This document shows, one piece after another, positions 1 through 8,834 of a stretch of 64,000 bases of DNA (the first letter of the stretch is position 1; each line of letters opens with the position of its first letter). The translations under genes were made by a program, and so were the position numbers. The notes beneath the pieces are model-generated. The model made no database searches and had not been told where the DNA came from. It worked only from the letters and a program-made list of their open reading frames with translations. Source of the stretch: Bradyrhizobium sp. CCGB12 (GTDB lineage: Bacteria; Pseudomonadota; Alphaproteobacteria; Rhizobiales; Xanthobacteraceae); contig NZ_JANADO010000001.1 in assembly GCF_024199845.1 (NCBI RefSeq), forward strand, positions 5,456,001 to 5,520,000, written 5' to 3'.

Positions 1-1
1 C

Positions 2-244
2 ACGGCGATTCCGCATGCACGCCGGCTGGAGGTCTCCCGCAACCGCAAGACCGACCAGCTCGGCAACGACGTCGACGTTGTCGTCTATGGCGAGTTCGAC
101 AGCGAGGCGGAACTCACAGCCTACAAGGAGCACGCTCTCTACCAGGAATCGATCAGGCGTGTGCGACCGCTGCGAGAACTGCGGTTCGCGGCCGACTACG
201 ATGTGTCGGCTGAGCGGTTCATCTCCGGGTCAGAAACCGGCTAG
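2..244 (+). CDS. Dabb-type (stress-responsive A/B barrel) protein, 3' end only
   Basis: An open frame runs from base 2 to the TAG at 242-244 and gives about 80 residues with coding character and no start inside the window. It contains the stretch DVDVVVYGEFDSEAEL followed by AYKEHALYQ, which resembles the C-terminal half of small dimeric Dabb (alpha/beta barrel) proteins. The end RELRFAADYDV also fits that fold. No catalytic residue can be assigned and the function is unknown. It lies on the same strand as pabB, about 130 bases upstream, with no visible link. The family call rests on pattern only. Confidence 0.6.
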   Translation, partial: TAIPHARRLEVSRNRKTDQLGNDVDVVVYGEFDSEAELTAYKEHALYQESIRRVRPLRELRFAADYDVSAERFISGSETG

Positions 245-373
245 TTACCCAGCGCTCCGGGCGTATTAGCCTGACAAACCATCTCAAGAGTCCGGGTCTA
301 GAAAAAACATCGCTTCTGCTAGGGTAAGATCCCTAAGTCTTTGCACTCTAACCGGCCGGAGAGCGACAGCCAG

Positions 374-1768
374 ATGCAGGTCCGTGAGCTGCCATGGATC
401 GATCCTGTCACGGCGATGCTCCGTCTCGCGCATCGACCTCACCTCACGTTTCTCGACAGCGCCGCAAGGCATGAGTCGCTGGGACGCTATTCATATCTGG
501 CTTGCGACCCCTTCAGCACCTATATGGTCATGGACGGACAGGCGAGTTGGGACGGAAGAGCGATAAAGGGCGATCCATGGGAAATGCTCCGCGCCCTTCT
601 CGCGAAGTATCCCCAGGAGCATCGCCCTGGTCTTCCGCCCTTCCAGTGCGGCGCGGCTGGCTTCCTTGCCTATGATCTGAACCGGACGTTGGAGCGATTG
701 CCAGCGCCGGCATTTCCCGGTCAGCGCTTGCCCCAATCCATCCTGCATTTTTATGACGTGATCCTCGCCCATGATCATCGTGACGACAGATGCTGGATCG
801 TTTCTACGGGATGGCCGGAGCAGGATCCCGTATCCCGTAGGGCCCGTGCCGGCCGTCGCGCCGATGAGTTTGCCGCACATCTTGCCGGGCCAGGGCGGCT
901 GTGGAACGGCTTTCCCGGTACGTTGGGAGAATGGCGCTCGAACTTTAGCCGAGAGGGGTACATTGCGGCAGTACAGCGCGTCATCGACTTGATCTTTGCT
1001 GGAGACATCTTCCAAGCCAACGTTGCGCAGCGCTTCAGTGCCCGGCTGCCGACCTCATTCGATCCGCTGGGCTTCTACTGCCGGCTGCGGTCATTGAACC
1101 CCGCCCCCTTTGCGGCCCTCCTTCGTTACGGCAAGCTGGCTATTGCATCGAGCTCGCCAGAGCGATTCCTGAAGCTTGACGGACGACAAGTTGAAACGCG
1201 CCCCATCAAGGGCACGATGGCTCGCTCCGCTGACCCCGGGGAGGACCGGCGCCGTGCTGAAATCCTTGTTGCGTCTGAGAAGGATCGCGCTGAGAACACC
1301 ATGATCGTCGACCTTCTGCGTAATGATCTGTCTCGCGTGTGCACTGCGCATTCGGTGGAGGTCCCAACGCTCTGCCAACTCGAATCCTATGCCTCGGTGC
1401 ACCACCTCGTGTCGGCCGTCTCGGGTGAACTTGCAGCAGACCAAGACGCCGTTAGCCTGTTGCGCGCTTGCTTTCCCGGCGGCTCCATTACCGGGGCACC
1501 GAAGGTGCGAGCAATGGAAATTATCTCGGAAATTGAGCGTGTGGCGCGCGAGGTCTATTGCGGGGCGATCGGCTTTATCGGCTTTGACGGTCATATGGAC
1601 ACGAACATCGCGATCCGCACCGTCACGATCAGCGACGACTTGGCCGTGTTTTATGCGGGTGGCGGTGTGACGGCGATGTCGAACCCAGAGGCAGAATACG
1701 AGGAGACACTCGCCAAGGCACAGCGAATATTTGATGCATTCCGGGCCGAAACATCCGGTTCGCCATGA
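374..1768 (+). CDS. pabB: Aminodeoxychorismate synthase component I (PabB-like)
   Basis: A chorismate-binding enzyme of 464 residues that would aminate chorismate to 4-amino-4-deoxychorismate for folate synthesis, using ammonia from the following PabA. The ATG at 374 is preferred because MQVRELPW matches a PabB-type start and a GGAGAG lies upstream; the frame opens earlier without a better start. The C-terminal chorismate-binding domain covers about residues 190-460. It has PIKGT near residue 277, whose lysine (K279) is typical of PabB where TrpE has PIAGT, then DLLRNDLSRVC, PGGSITGAPK and the Y(C)GAIGF motif. Its stop overlaps pabA by 4 bases (ATGA), so the two are translationally coupled. 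An anthranilate synthase role is less likely because of the lysine. No pabC is seen nearby. Confidence 0.85.
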   Translation: MQVRELPWIDPVTAMLRLAHRPHLTFLDSAARHESLGRYSYLACDPFSTYMVMDGQASWDGRAIKGDPWEMLRALLAKYPQEHRPGLPPFQCGAAGFLAYDLNRTLERLPAPAFPGQRLPQSILHFYDVILAHDHRDDRCWIVSTGWPEQDPVSRRARAGRRADEFAAHLAGPGRLWNGFPGTLGEWRSNFSREGYIAAVQRVIDLIFAGDIFQANVAQRFSARLPTSFDPLGFYCRLRSLNPAPFAALLRYGKLAIASSSPERFLKLDGRQVETRPIKGTMARSADPGEDRRRAEILVASEKDRAENTMIVDLLRNDLSRVCTAHSVEVPTLCQLESYASVHHLVSAVSGELAADQDAVSLLRACFPGGSITGAPKVRAMEIISEIERVAREVYCGAIGFIGFDGHMDTNIAIRTVTISDDLAVFYAGGGVTAMSNPEAEYEETLAKAQRIFDAFRAETSGSP

Positions 1769-2349
1769 TTGCGATCATCGACAATTACGATTCCTTCGTC
1801 TTCAACATCGCCCGGCATTTCAAGGCGCTTGGAGAACCAACCGAGGTCGTTCGCAACGATGTGGTCAGCATCGGTGATCTTGTTGCGCTCAAGCCGCGGG
1901 CAATCGTCATCTCCCCCGGTCCCTGTACGCCAAGTGAGGCCGGAATATCTACCGCCGTCATACGCGAGCTTACGGGGCACGTCCCAATTCTCGGCATCTG
2001 CCTTGGACACCAGTGCATCGGGAGCGTTTTCGGCGGACGTGTCGTGCGCGCACATCGTCCCATGCACGGGCGTGCCTCGCATATAGCACATGACGGCCGT
2101 GGGCTCTTTACGGAACTGCCGTCCCCACTCTGCGTCGGCCGCTACCATTCTCTTGTTGTTGAGTTCGGCGAGGTTTGCTCGCAGCATCTCATGGTGACAG
2201 CCCGTTCGGAGGATGGCGAGGTCATGGCCCTTGCACATCGTTATCAACCAACTTATGGGCTGCAGTTTCACCCCGAATCAATACTTACCCAGCGAGGACA
2301 CGTGCTGCTCTCTAACTTCTTACGGCTCGCACAGACTTGCTGCCCATGA
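1765..2349 (+). CDS. pabA: Glutamine amidotransferase subunit (PabA/TrpG type)
   Basis: A class I glutamine amidotransferase of 194 residues that would hydrolyse glutamine and pass ammonia to PabB. The N-terminus IAIIDNYDSFVFNI, the oxyanion region ISPGPCTPSEAG, the nucleophile elbow GICLGHQ (Cys about residue 78) and the late YGLQFHPES (His and Glu of the triad) are all present. Length and spacing are normal for the family, so it looks intact. The ATG overlaps the pabB stop by 4 bases. From this subunit alone PabA cannot be told from TrpG; the neighbour's PIKGT lysine decides for PabA. Confidence 0.88.
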   Translation: MIAIIDNYDSFVFNIARHFKALGEPTEVVRNDVVSIGDLVALKPRAIVISPGPCTPSEAGISTAVIRELTGHVPILGICLGHQCIGSVFGGRVVRAHRPMHGRASHIAHDGRGLFTELPSPLCVGRYHSLVVEFGEVCSQHLMVTARSEDGEVMALAHRYQPTYGLQFHPESILTQRGHVLLSNFLRLAQTCCP

Positions 2350-2963
2350 GATACGGAGATCGTTGCCAAGATCCGGAAACTAAACTTTGCGGGAGCGGAT
2401 CGTGAGTGTCAAAGCCAGGTTACATGAGCGATCTACATAGAGGGGCTGGTCTGATCGATCCTCAGTCTTCGAGGCTGCCGGCGATCATGCTATTGGGCGC
2501 TTAAGTTTCAAAGGTCGGAATGTCATGAAAGGCATCTCGAGCGAACGCTTCGCCTAGGCCTGCCCACGCTCACGGCCGGCCGGCCGATCGGGTGAAGTGC
2601 GATCTCCGCGCGTCGGCGGAGATGTTCTCCGGCGGCCGGGCAAGCGCGTCCGCCGTTGCGGGGCCAGGCGGCACGGCGCAAGGGCCATCACCATGTCCAA
2701 GGCGGAACCGGTGGATGCTGTTCGCCTGCTCCCCGACCATGCCAGGCGCCCCCATCCTCCGTAGCGGGCCTGCCGGGGGCCATGACTGCCGTGGCAGTCC
2801 CGAGCCATAGAGGCGATCTCGGGCTTGAGGGCGGAGCCGCATTCTCGTCTCCTCACCGAGCACGTCCTGGAAGGCCTGATGTAATCACCGCGATCCTCGC
2901 TACTGGATCGATATGGATTTTCAACGAGCCATGCCCGACAGGAAGGAGGGCTTCATCATTGGA
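2350..2963. other. Intergenic, no gene supported
   Basis: About 610 bases follow pabA with no credible gene. Bases 2560-2870 are visibly more GC-rich than their surroundings and are open in several frames on both strands, but none has a recognisable motif or a ribosome binding site. It may be debris of a mobile element from a GC-rich background. Confidence 0.4.
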
Positions 2964-3485
2964 TTACTGGCGGTTCGCCTCCGGCTCGGAGAGCAGCGGC
3001 GCGCCCCCGACTGAAACCGGACCTTCCGGTTTAGATGGGCGACTGGCTCTTGTCGTCGGCTTCGAAGCGGCATTGGCTGCTGGCGGACGTGGATCCGCAG
3101 GAGGAGGCGCAGCAGTGGTTGGGCTCTGCAGAGATTCAGTTCTTGAAGTCAGGATTGCGATTTGCTCCGACATCCGCTGCAAATCGGCTTGCTGCGCACT
3201 GATGTTTCGATTGAGGGCTGCAATCTCCTCGCTTGCCTCCCGTTGCCCCACCCGAATCTCCGAAAGGAGCGCTTTGTCTTCAGATGACAACGCCGCCATC
3301 GGGAGGATTTCAGGTGCCGCTGACGCCTCCAAGAATCTGTCGATATGAGGCCAGTAAAAGGCTCCACCAACGCCTAGACCGGTGAAGACGACGACAAGTC
3401 CAAAAGCCCACGCAAGGCGTCCTGATGACTTGCGCAAGACGGGAGGCAACTCCGAGCCGCGAGCTTGATCGATCACATCCATCAT
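2964..3485 (-). CDS. Membrane-anchored coiled-coil protein, conserved-looking hypothetical
   Basis: A protein of 173 residues with a short cytoplasmic N-terminus, one membrane span (about residues 28-47, AFGLVVVFTGLGVGG) and an alpha-helical stretch rich in E, Q, L and I (about 70-120, with SEEIAALNRN and MSEQIAIL) that has heptad character. A Pro/Ala/Lys-rich tail ends in VSVGGAPLL. The two ATGs at the start follow AAGGG; the second may be the real one. I recall similar proteins from rhizobial symbiosis islands but have no function for it. The layout suggests a scaffold or spacer anchored in the inner membrane. Codon use looks real, and the opposite-strand frame over it lacks motifs. Confidence 0.6.
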   Translation of the reverse strand: MMDVIDQARGSELPPVLRKSSGRLAWAFGLVVVFTGLGVGGAFYWPHIDRFLEASAAPEILPMAALSSEDKALLSEIRVGQREASEEIAALNRNISAQQADLQRMSEQIAILTSRTESLQSPTTAAPPPADPRPPAANAASKPTTRASRPSKPEGPVSVGGAPLLSEPEANRQ

Positions 3486-5211
3486 CCCTTGTTCTGCACC
3501 TCGACCTACAATGGCTCTCGTTGGCGCGATAGTCGATGAGGGTCAAGACTTTCAGTGAGCCACCCGCACGAAACGAATGGGTCATGCGCCGAAGATGTCG
3601 GGAAGATCACGCCGGCCTCAGCGTCGATGTATCTAGCCTCACGAACCGACGTTTTTCCGCGCCAACCGGCCACTCCGCGCAGTAACGCTGCACAGGAAAA
3701 GCGCGATACGATTGCGACGCTCCAAGGTCGCTCGCGATGGAGGGGCGCTCCTGCGCGCCGGCGGCGATCTGCGAGGTCGCGCTTTAAGATGGAAATTAGC
3801 ACACTCGCAGAAGGCAGGCTCAGCTGATTAACTCTGTGCCCTGAATCGTGGCTTATCAGCTGATCGATCCAGAGATGACGCGTTGCGATCTCCATAAACC
3901 GGCATTGTGCAAGAGTCTGACCGCGAGGCTTTTGACCAGGATGAGGAGCCAGGATTCGTGACCACTCATGCGGAACTTACCAATGCGTGGGGCCTCATCG
4001 CGAGATTGACATCGCAATCGGACCACGTCTTGCCGCCGCAGGAACATCATTCGCACAGAGAGGCGCAACGATCGATTCGATGGCGACTGATCGTGTACGC
4101 CCGGCAACCACAATGGTCGAAACGCGATACGCTGACCTGATAAACGCCCGAACTGGATAAGGATCAGAGGTGATTAATCGCGCAGTCGGATGCGCCGCAC
4201 GATTCCTGCTGCAGTCTGGGCAGGAGTGCATTTTTCAAGCGCGAGCACCCGACTGTTCGCAGTCTTGCCGGGAAACAAAGGCGATATTGAAGTTTGGGAC
4301 CTCAGTGCGAGGTTTACATACCCGTTAACCTGCGTCAAAGCGACGGCATGCTCCCGGTGACGCCTAGAGCGAACGGATCACCTGCCAGCCGCTTCATATT
4401 TGCGATCGGAGGAAGTGTTCGGGAATGCGTGGACTTCTGATCCTCTTTGTAGCGTTTACGATTATGTTGGCAGCACGCGGCCGACATCAAGATGGCTTTG
4501 TGCCCCGGCTGACCGCGTCCATGCCACCAGTCAACCTTCCCTAGTCTTTTCACGTCATGAATTCGATAGCCAGGTCGATCGAGCTTACTCTGTCCAACAA
4601 GGGAATCGAGACATTTTGGCGAGGCGAGCTAGTCTTCTGGACGACGCTTGACTTTGGAACGTGCCGTCCAGCCGCAATTGCGGATCCTCTCGGTCTATGA
4701 TTCTCGGGAATAGTCGCCTCTTGAAGTTCTGGGTGGCGGCTGTCGCCCCCGGGGATTCGTTATCTCGCTCAAACAGAGCTTCGCAAGCCGAGATGCGCAC
4801 CCGTTGAGCGATGATGGCGTTGCCGGTCGCAGCGGGAGGTCCCAAACCTTGATGATGTACGAAACGACTCACTTCGCAGGCAAGGTCAGTTAGCCCCGCG
4901 CGCATCTGGCAGCCTCTTGTCAGGGACTACCGCGCATCCAGAACTTGTCTATGCCTGACAACTTACAAATGTCTCGTCGCTTTCGAAACAACAAGGTACG
5001 AGAGGCCGCGAGTCTTCAAGCCTGGGCAGCGTAATGATCGCTCCCGGCTCTCTCGAGTAGCTATGTGAGAGGCAAAGTACGACTGAAGCCTTGAGAACAT
5101 CGCTATGCTATTCGGCCGAGCTAGCGGCCGATCCGGTGATCGCCTCGCGCGGATTCTCTGATCCTTGAGCGTGACTACTCAATGAACCCACCCAAGAGGC
5201 GCTTTCGCAGC
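3486..5211. other. Long intergenic stretch, mostly empty
   Basis: About 1.7 kb contains only short frames without motifs on either strand. Two things stand out. One is a possible 39-residue peptide gene at 4425-4544. The other is the sigma-54 promoter at the right-hand end. A weak minus-strand sigma-54-like match (CGGTCAGACTCTTGCA, about 3907-3922) has correct GG/GC spacing but a poor -24 element. Confidence 0.4.
4425..4544 (+). CDS. Possible 39-residue peptide with hydrophobic N-terminus
   Basis: A short frame begins ATG-Arg-Gly-Leu-Leu-Ile-Leu-Phe-Val-Ala, has one hydrophobic segment of about 14 residues, and ends in a Pro-rich tail (MPPVNLP). A strong GGAGGAAG lies about 11 bases before the ATG. 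The shape is that of a small secreted or membrane peptide. Length alone allows chance, and no homologue is recognised. Confidence 0.25.
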   Translation: MRGLLILFVAFTIMLAARGRHQDGFVPRLTASMPPVNLP

Positions 5212-5227
5212 TGGCACGAAGATTGCT
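5212..5227 (+). promoter_or_regulatory. Sigma-54 (-24/-12) promoter, near-perfect
   Basis: The sequence TGGCACGAAGATTGCT matches the RpoN consensus TGGCAC-N5-TTGCT with GG at 5213-5214 and GC at 5225-5226, exactly 10 bases apart. Transcription would start near 5238 and run into the short frame at 5260 and then the dioxygenase at 5606. No perfect NifA site (TGT-N10-ACA) was found upstream. TGT-N9-ACA at 4946-4960 and TGT-N10-GTA at 5064-5079 are imperfect candidates. Confidence 0.8.
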
Positions 5228-5259
5228 CGACGTTTGCTAGTCAAAATGAGGGGCCTCCT

Positions 5260-5370
5260 ATGAAGACAGTGCGATGCCTGCATCAGCATGCATCAACCGT
5301 CCACACCTTCTTGAATGATCGCAATTGCATTACAATCACTGAGGCCCTTCGCAAAGGCAAACACCGCTAG
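5260..5370 (+). CDS. Possible leader peptide or small protein, 36 residues
   Basis: This is the first substantial frame after the sigma-54 start site, about 20 bases downstream of it. It starts MKTVRCLHQH and ends EALRKGKHR, a basic, His-containing peptide. A purine-rich GAGGGG sits about 7 bases before the ATG. It shows no signal sequence and no known motif. It may be a real small protein or simply part of the leader of the dioxygenase transcript. Confidence 0.3.
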   Translation: MKTVRCLHQHASTVHTFLNDRNCITITEALRKGKHR

Positions 5371-5605
5371 GCATCTTACGAAACCCTTCCAGGGCACGAA
5401 TCGATACGATTCTTCACAAGAGGACAGACGCCCTTCAAGCGACATCTCATCGGAGATTTCCCGGATAAGCAGCGATCTGCGCAGCCTATTTGTCTTGTTC
5501 AGGGAGACCAGTTGCCCGAGTGCTGCGCATTTTTAGTCTCCTTTGTCGCCTGTCGCGGGGGACTGAGTTGATCGGTGAAGAACCGCATAATTTGGAGGAT
5601 GCCGC

Positions 5606-6526
5606 ATGAGCGAAACGACTTTGGTTGGCGATGGCATTCCGGATAACGCCGTCGCCAAACGCGCAGCTCGCATCGGCGCTGAAATCAGAAAAATCAAACT
5701 CTCGGGCGATTTACCGGACCAGTCGATCGCAGCAATCAATCGATTGCTGCTTGAGCATAAGGCGATCTTCTTCCGTGATCAGTTTCATCTCGATGACGCC
5801 GAGCAGGAGCGCTTTGCCGCGCGCTTGGGACAGCTTGTTCCGCATCCAACGCTCGCTACGACCGGGGCAATGACGTCGCTTCTCGAGCTCGATTCTTCCC
5901 GCGGCGGTGGCCGGGCCGATGTGTGGCACGCAGATGGAACGTTCCTTGATGCTTATCCTAAAATTCTGGTGCTTCGGGCTGTTGTGATTCCACAATTCGG
6001 CGGCGATACGATCTGGTCAAATACCGCAGCCGCTTATCTCGACCTGCCGACGCCGCTGCAGCGGCTTGCCGAACAGCTACGGGCAGTCCACAGCAACGCC
6101 TTCGATTATGCTGGAATGGCTCGCGTTCGTGCAGTCGATAAGAAGCATTTTGACGAGGTCTTCACCAAAACGATCTTTGAGACCGAGCATCCAGTCGTGC
6201 GAGTTCATCCCGAAACCGGCGAGCGTGCACTGATGCTCGGCTGTTTGGTGCAGCGCTTCGTCGATATTCCGAAATTCGATGGCCAGAAGCTGTTCGATTT
6301 ATTTCAATCCCACATCATCGCGCCTGAAAATACCGTCCGCTGGAGCTGGAAGGAAGGTGATGTTGCGATCTGGGACAACCGCGCAACACATCACTATGCC
6401 GTAAATGATTACGGGGACCAGCATCGCATCGTTCGTCGCGCCACGATCCAGGGGGACGTGCCCGTCGGTGTCGACGGGCGCTGCAGTGTAAAGAGCCTGG
6501 AGATCAACAAGCAGCTGCCCCATTGA
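5606..6526 (+). CDS. TauD/TfdA-family alpha-ketoglutarate dioxygenase
   Basis: A protein of 306 residues in the taurine/alkylsulfatase dioxygenase family: iron(II) and 2-oxoglutarate enzymes that hydroxylate a side chain, often releasing sulfite or sulfate. The iron ligands are visible as WHADGT (H108, D110) and a distal His (H262 or H263 in THHYAVNDYG). HRIVRR supplies the Arg that binds 2-oxoglutarate. The start at 5606 follows GGAGG with good spacing; an ATG at 5600 is too close to it. The gene lies about 370 bases downstream of a near-consensus sigma-54 promoter with no other sizeable gene between, so expression under NifA or another RpoN activator is likely. The substrate is unknown. It could serve sulfur supply for sulfated Nod factors or tailor a secondary metabolite. 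Confidence 0.85.
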   Translation: MSETTLVGDGIPDNAVAKRAARIGAEIRKIKLSGDLPDQSIAAINRLLLEHKAIFFRDQFHLDDAEQERFAARLGQLVPHPTLATTGAMTSLLELDSSRGGGRADVWHADGTFLDAYPKILVLRAVVIPQFGGDTIWSNTAAAYLDLPTPLQRLAEQLRAVHSNAFDYAGMARVRAVDKKHFDEVFTKTIFETEHPVVRVHPETGERALMLGCLVQRFVDIPKFDGQKLFDLFQSHIIAPENTVRWSWKEGDVAIWDNRATHHYAVNDYGDQHRIVRRATIQGDVPVGVDGRCSVKSLEINKQLPH

Positions 6527-7493
6527 AGTTGCCTGGCGCGCCCCTTTCCCGAGTTTCGTTCGAACGTCCCATTGATGGTTGTCCGGCGGAGTTGTCGCAC
6601 GTGTCCCTATTTAAGATTCCGTGTCGAAAGGCGGAGGCCCCCTTCGGTGATTGGGCCTACATCACTTGCACGCAGCCCCCGCGCGAACTTGAAGCATAGA
6701 GCCGCGCAGGCCGACATTCAGTGAGTGAAACCGCAGCTGGTAACAAGCTTTGCCCGATATTCGTCTCTCTTGTGTCTGATAATTCCAAGCTGCGCGTTGC
6801 TGCCCTCCAATCGCAGCACTAGGGGCAAGTCCGCGTAAGGTGTTTGCGTCCCTGCCGGCGATTGGCGCAAACGGGCACATCTCCTGTGTTCTCCAGCCAC
6901 AAGGAAGCCGACTATCGACAATCGGAAGCGGCAGACACCGATGTAGCGCCTGAATTCCACGTTAGTGCGCAGCCGTTTTCGACTAAATTCACTACAGCGT
7001 TTGTGCGAGGCTAGGGTTGACAGGCCTGACTAAGCTCCAGCGTGCAGTCCCTGATTACGCGTAGGGCCGGAGAGAGCTCGCTTGAGAATCGCCATGGAGT
7101 CCTGAGTGCAATCCTCGGAGATGGCCCACGCCAGCTGGGCTTCAAGATTGAAGCTGGTAGCGTAGGGTTCAACAAAACCATCGGTCCAACATTAGGTAGA
7201 TTGCGAAGCCTCGAGCCATGTCAATGTGCCGCTAACGCGTCATCGAGGAAGAGAGGCTGACTGCGTCCTCTCCCAGTTTTGCCCTGACTGTACTCTGATG
7301 GGCGCCAACGCCACAAACATATAAAACAACATACAAGGCGGGCGAAGCGGAGCTCTTCCTCTACGTGAACGAGGCGGTGATCGCGCCTGCTATGTGTCTA
7401 CGACAGCTTCTACCGATAATGGGAGCCGGACCAAAGTGACAGTCCGCCTTCTGTGATCATCCAGATGCACCGCATCCGAACGGCCGATCGCGG
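6527..7493. other. Intergenic between dioxygenase and rtx operon, no gene supported
   Basis: Nearly 970 bases separate two convergent transcription units. Only short frames without motifs or ribosome binding sites were seen, and no clear rho-independent terminator for either side. It is probably decayed sequence. Confidence 0.4.
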
Positions 7494-8834
7494 CTAAATG
7501 ACCTCAAAGTACCGCTCTCGTTCACAGTCGGACACTCGATGTTGAACAGCATCCCACTCCCACCGCCGGGAGCGGGAAAACGCTTCAACAAACCTGTCGC
7601 CGAAAACGTCAATCGCTTCTTGAGACTGCGCAAACCGGGATGTGGCCTCAGCCAAGTTCTGAGGAAGCGGCTCATAGGCAGCGTGTCTTTCTTCGCTTGC
7701 ATCACCAGCAATTGGAGTTGCCAACACAGCATTCTCTTCAACGCCCAGAATACCGGAGCCGATGGCACCGGCGAGCGCGAGATAGGGGTTTATATCTGCG
7801 CCGCTCAATCTGTATTCAAGACGGTGCGCGGACTCGTTGCCCGGAATGACCCGTACTGCACAAGAGCGATTATCAACTCCCCAACTCGGACAGGTTGGAG
7901 CCCAAAAGCCGGGCAGCAGCCTCTTATAGCTATTCACGTTGGGCGCAGCGAGGACACAAAAGTCGTTCATGTATTTCAGCTGTCCGCCGACGAATTGGTT
8001 CATAGTTCCCGAGATGTTGCGGCTCGCCTTGCCGTCGTAGAATGCATTCTGACCATTCGACGACATTGAAATGTGAATATGTCCCGACTGTCCTGGCCAA
8101 TTCTCCGAAACCTTGGCCATAAACGTTGCCATCATGCCCCGAGTCTGAGCCCAGGATTTCACAATCGATTTGAGTAAGACTGCCCGATCCGCAGCCTCGA
8201 GGGCATCGCAATGACGAAGCGAAGCCTCAATCGCGCCAGGGCCGGTTTCAAAGTGGAGCCCGCTGAGGGGTAGTCTAGCATCATCACAAAAGGCCAAAAT
8301 CTCGTCGAACAGCTCATTGCTGGCGAGGGTGCGCGCTACTGAGTAGCCGAATGGGCCTCGCGTTAGGGGGACCCATTGATCATATGGTTTCTTATGAATT
8401 GTCTCCGCGCTCTCATTAAACAGCGTGAACTCAAACTCGAATCCAGCAGTGCAACTGTATCCGTGGTCAGCAGCTCTGCGTAAAACCTTCCGCAAAACAC
8501 CACGTGGGCAGATGCTCTCATGCGCACCTGCAAACTCCGCGAGGTAAAGAAAACGGTCATGGCAAGTAGGTACCGCGCGCGCGGTGGCCGACAAAACACG
8601 CAGATCGGCGTCTCCGAATACTGAAGGCAGCTCTTGCGCAGAATTGGCTTGTATCACTCGGTCCGAGCAATCCCACGCCAGCACGGCTTCGGAGAACTTG
8701 ATTATCCTGTCACCAGCCGAGACATCGTCGGACAGAACAAGCTTGCCTCGAAGAACACCATCAAAGTCGCATACGCCAATCAAGGCCTTACGCGACTCAT
8801 GCAAGGGACCCACCTGTCGTTCGCTTGCCATCAA
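7494..8834 (-). CDS. rtxG: Glutamine synthetase-family ligase of the rhizobitoxine operon (RtxG by position)
   Basis: A protein of 446 residues in the glutamine synthetase family of gamma-glutamyl ligases (like PuuA), not housekeeping GlnA. Visible motifs are GFEFEF (metal-binding acidic residues, about 130), FETGPGAIE, GHIHISMS (metal-ligand His) and NSYKRLLPGFWAP with NRSCAVRV (ATP and glutamate region). It would join glutamate through its gamma-carboxyl to an amine, probably a rhizobitoxine intermediate such as serinol or an amino acid. Its ATG overlaps the stop of the preceding gene by 4 bases (ATGA). It is the last gene of the operon. The symbol follows the published rtxACDEFG order of B. 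elkanii; the biochemical role is inference. Confidence 0.75.
   Translation of the reverse strand: MMASERQVGPLHESRKALIGVCDFDGVLRGKLVLSDDVSAGDRIIKFSEAVLAWDCSDRVIQANSAQELPSVFGDADLRVLSATARAVPTCHDRFLYLAEFAGAHESICPRGVLRKVLRRAADHGYSCTAGFEFEFTLFNESAETIHKKPYDQWVPLTRGPFGYSVARTLASNELFDEILAFCDDARLPLSGLHFETGPGAIEASLRHCDALEAADRAVLLKSIVKSWAQTRGMMATFMAKVSENWPGQSGHIHISMSSNGQNAFYDGKASRNISGTMNQFVGGQLKYMNDFCVLAAPNVNSYKRLLPGFWAPTCPSWGVDNRSCAVRVIPGNESAHRLEYRLSGADINPYLALAGAIGSGILGVEENAVLATPIAGDASEERHAAYEPLPQNLAEATSRFAQSQEAIDVFGDRFVEAFSRSRRWEWDAVQHRVSDCERERYFEVI

Noticed and set aside
2554..2863. Overlapping GC-rich frames on both strands
   Set aside because: Long frames are expected from high GC; no motif or start signal supports coding.
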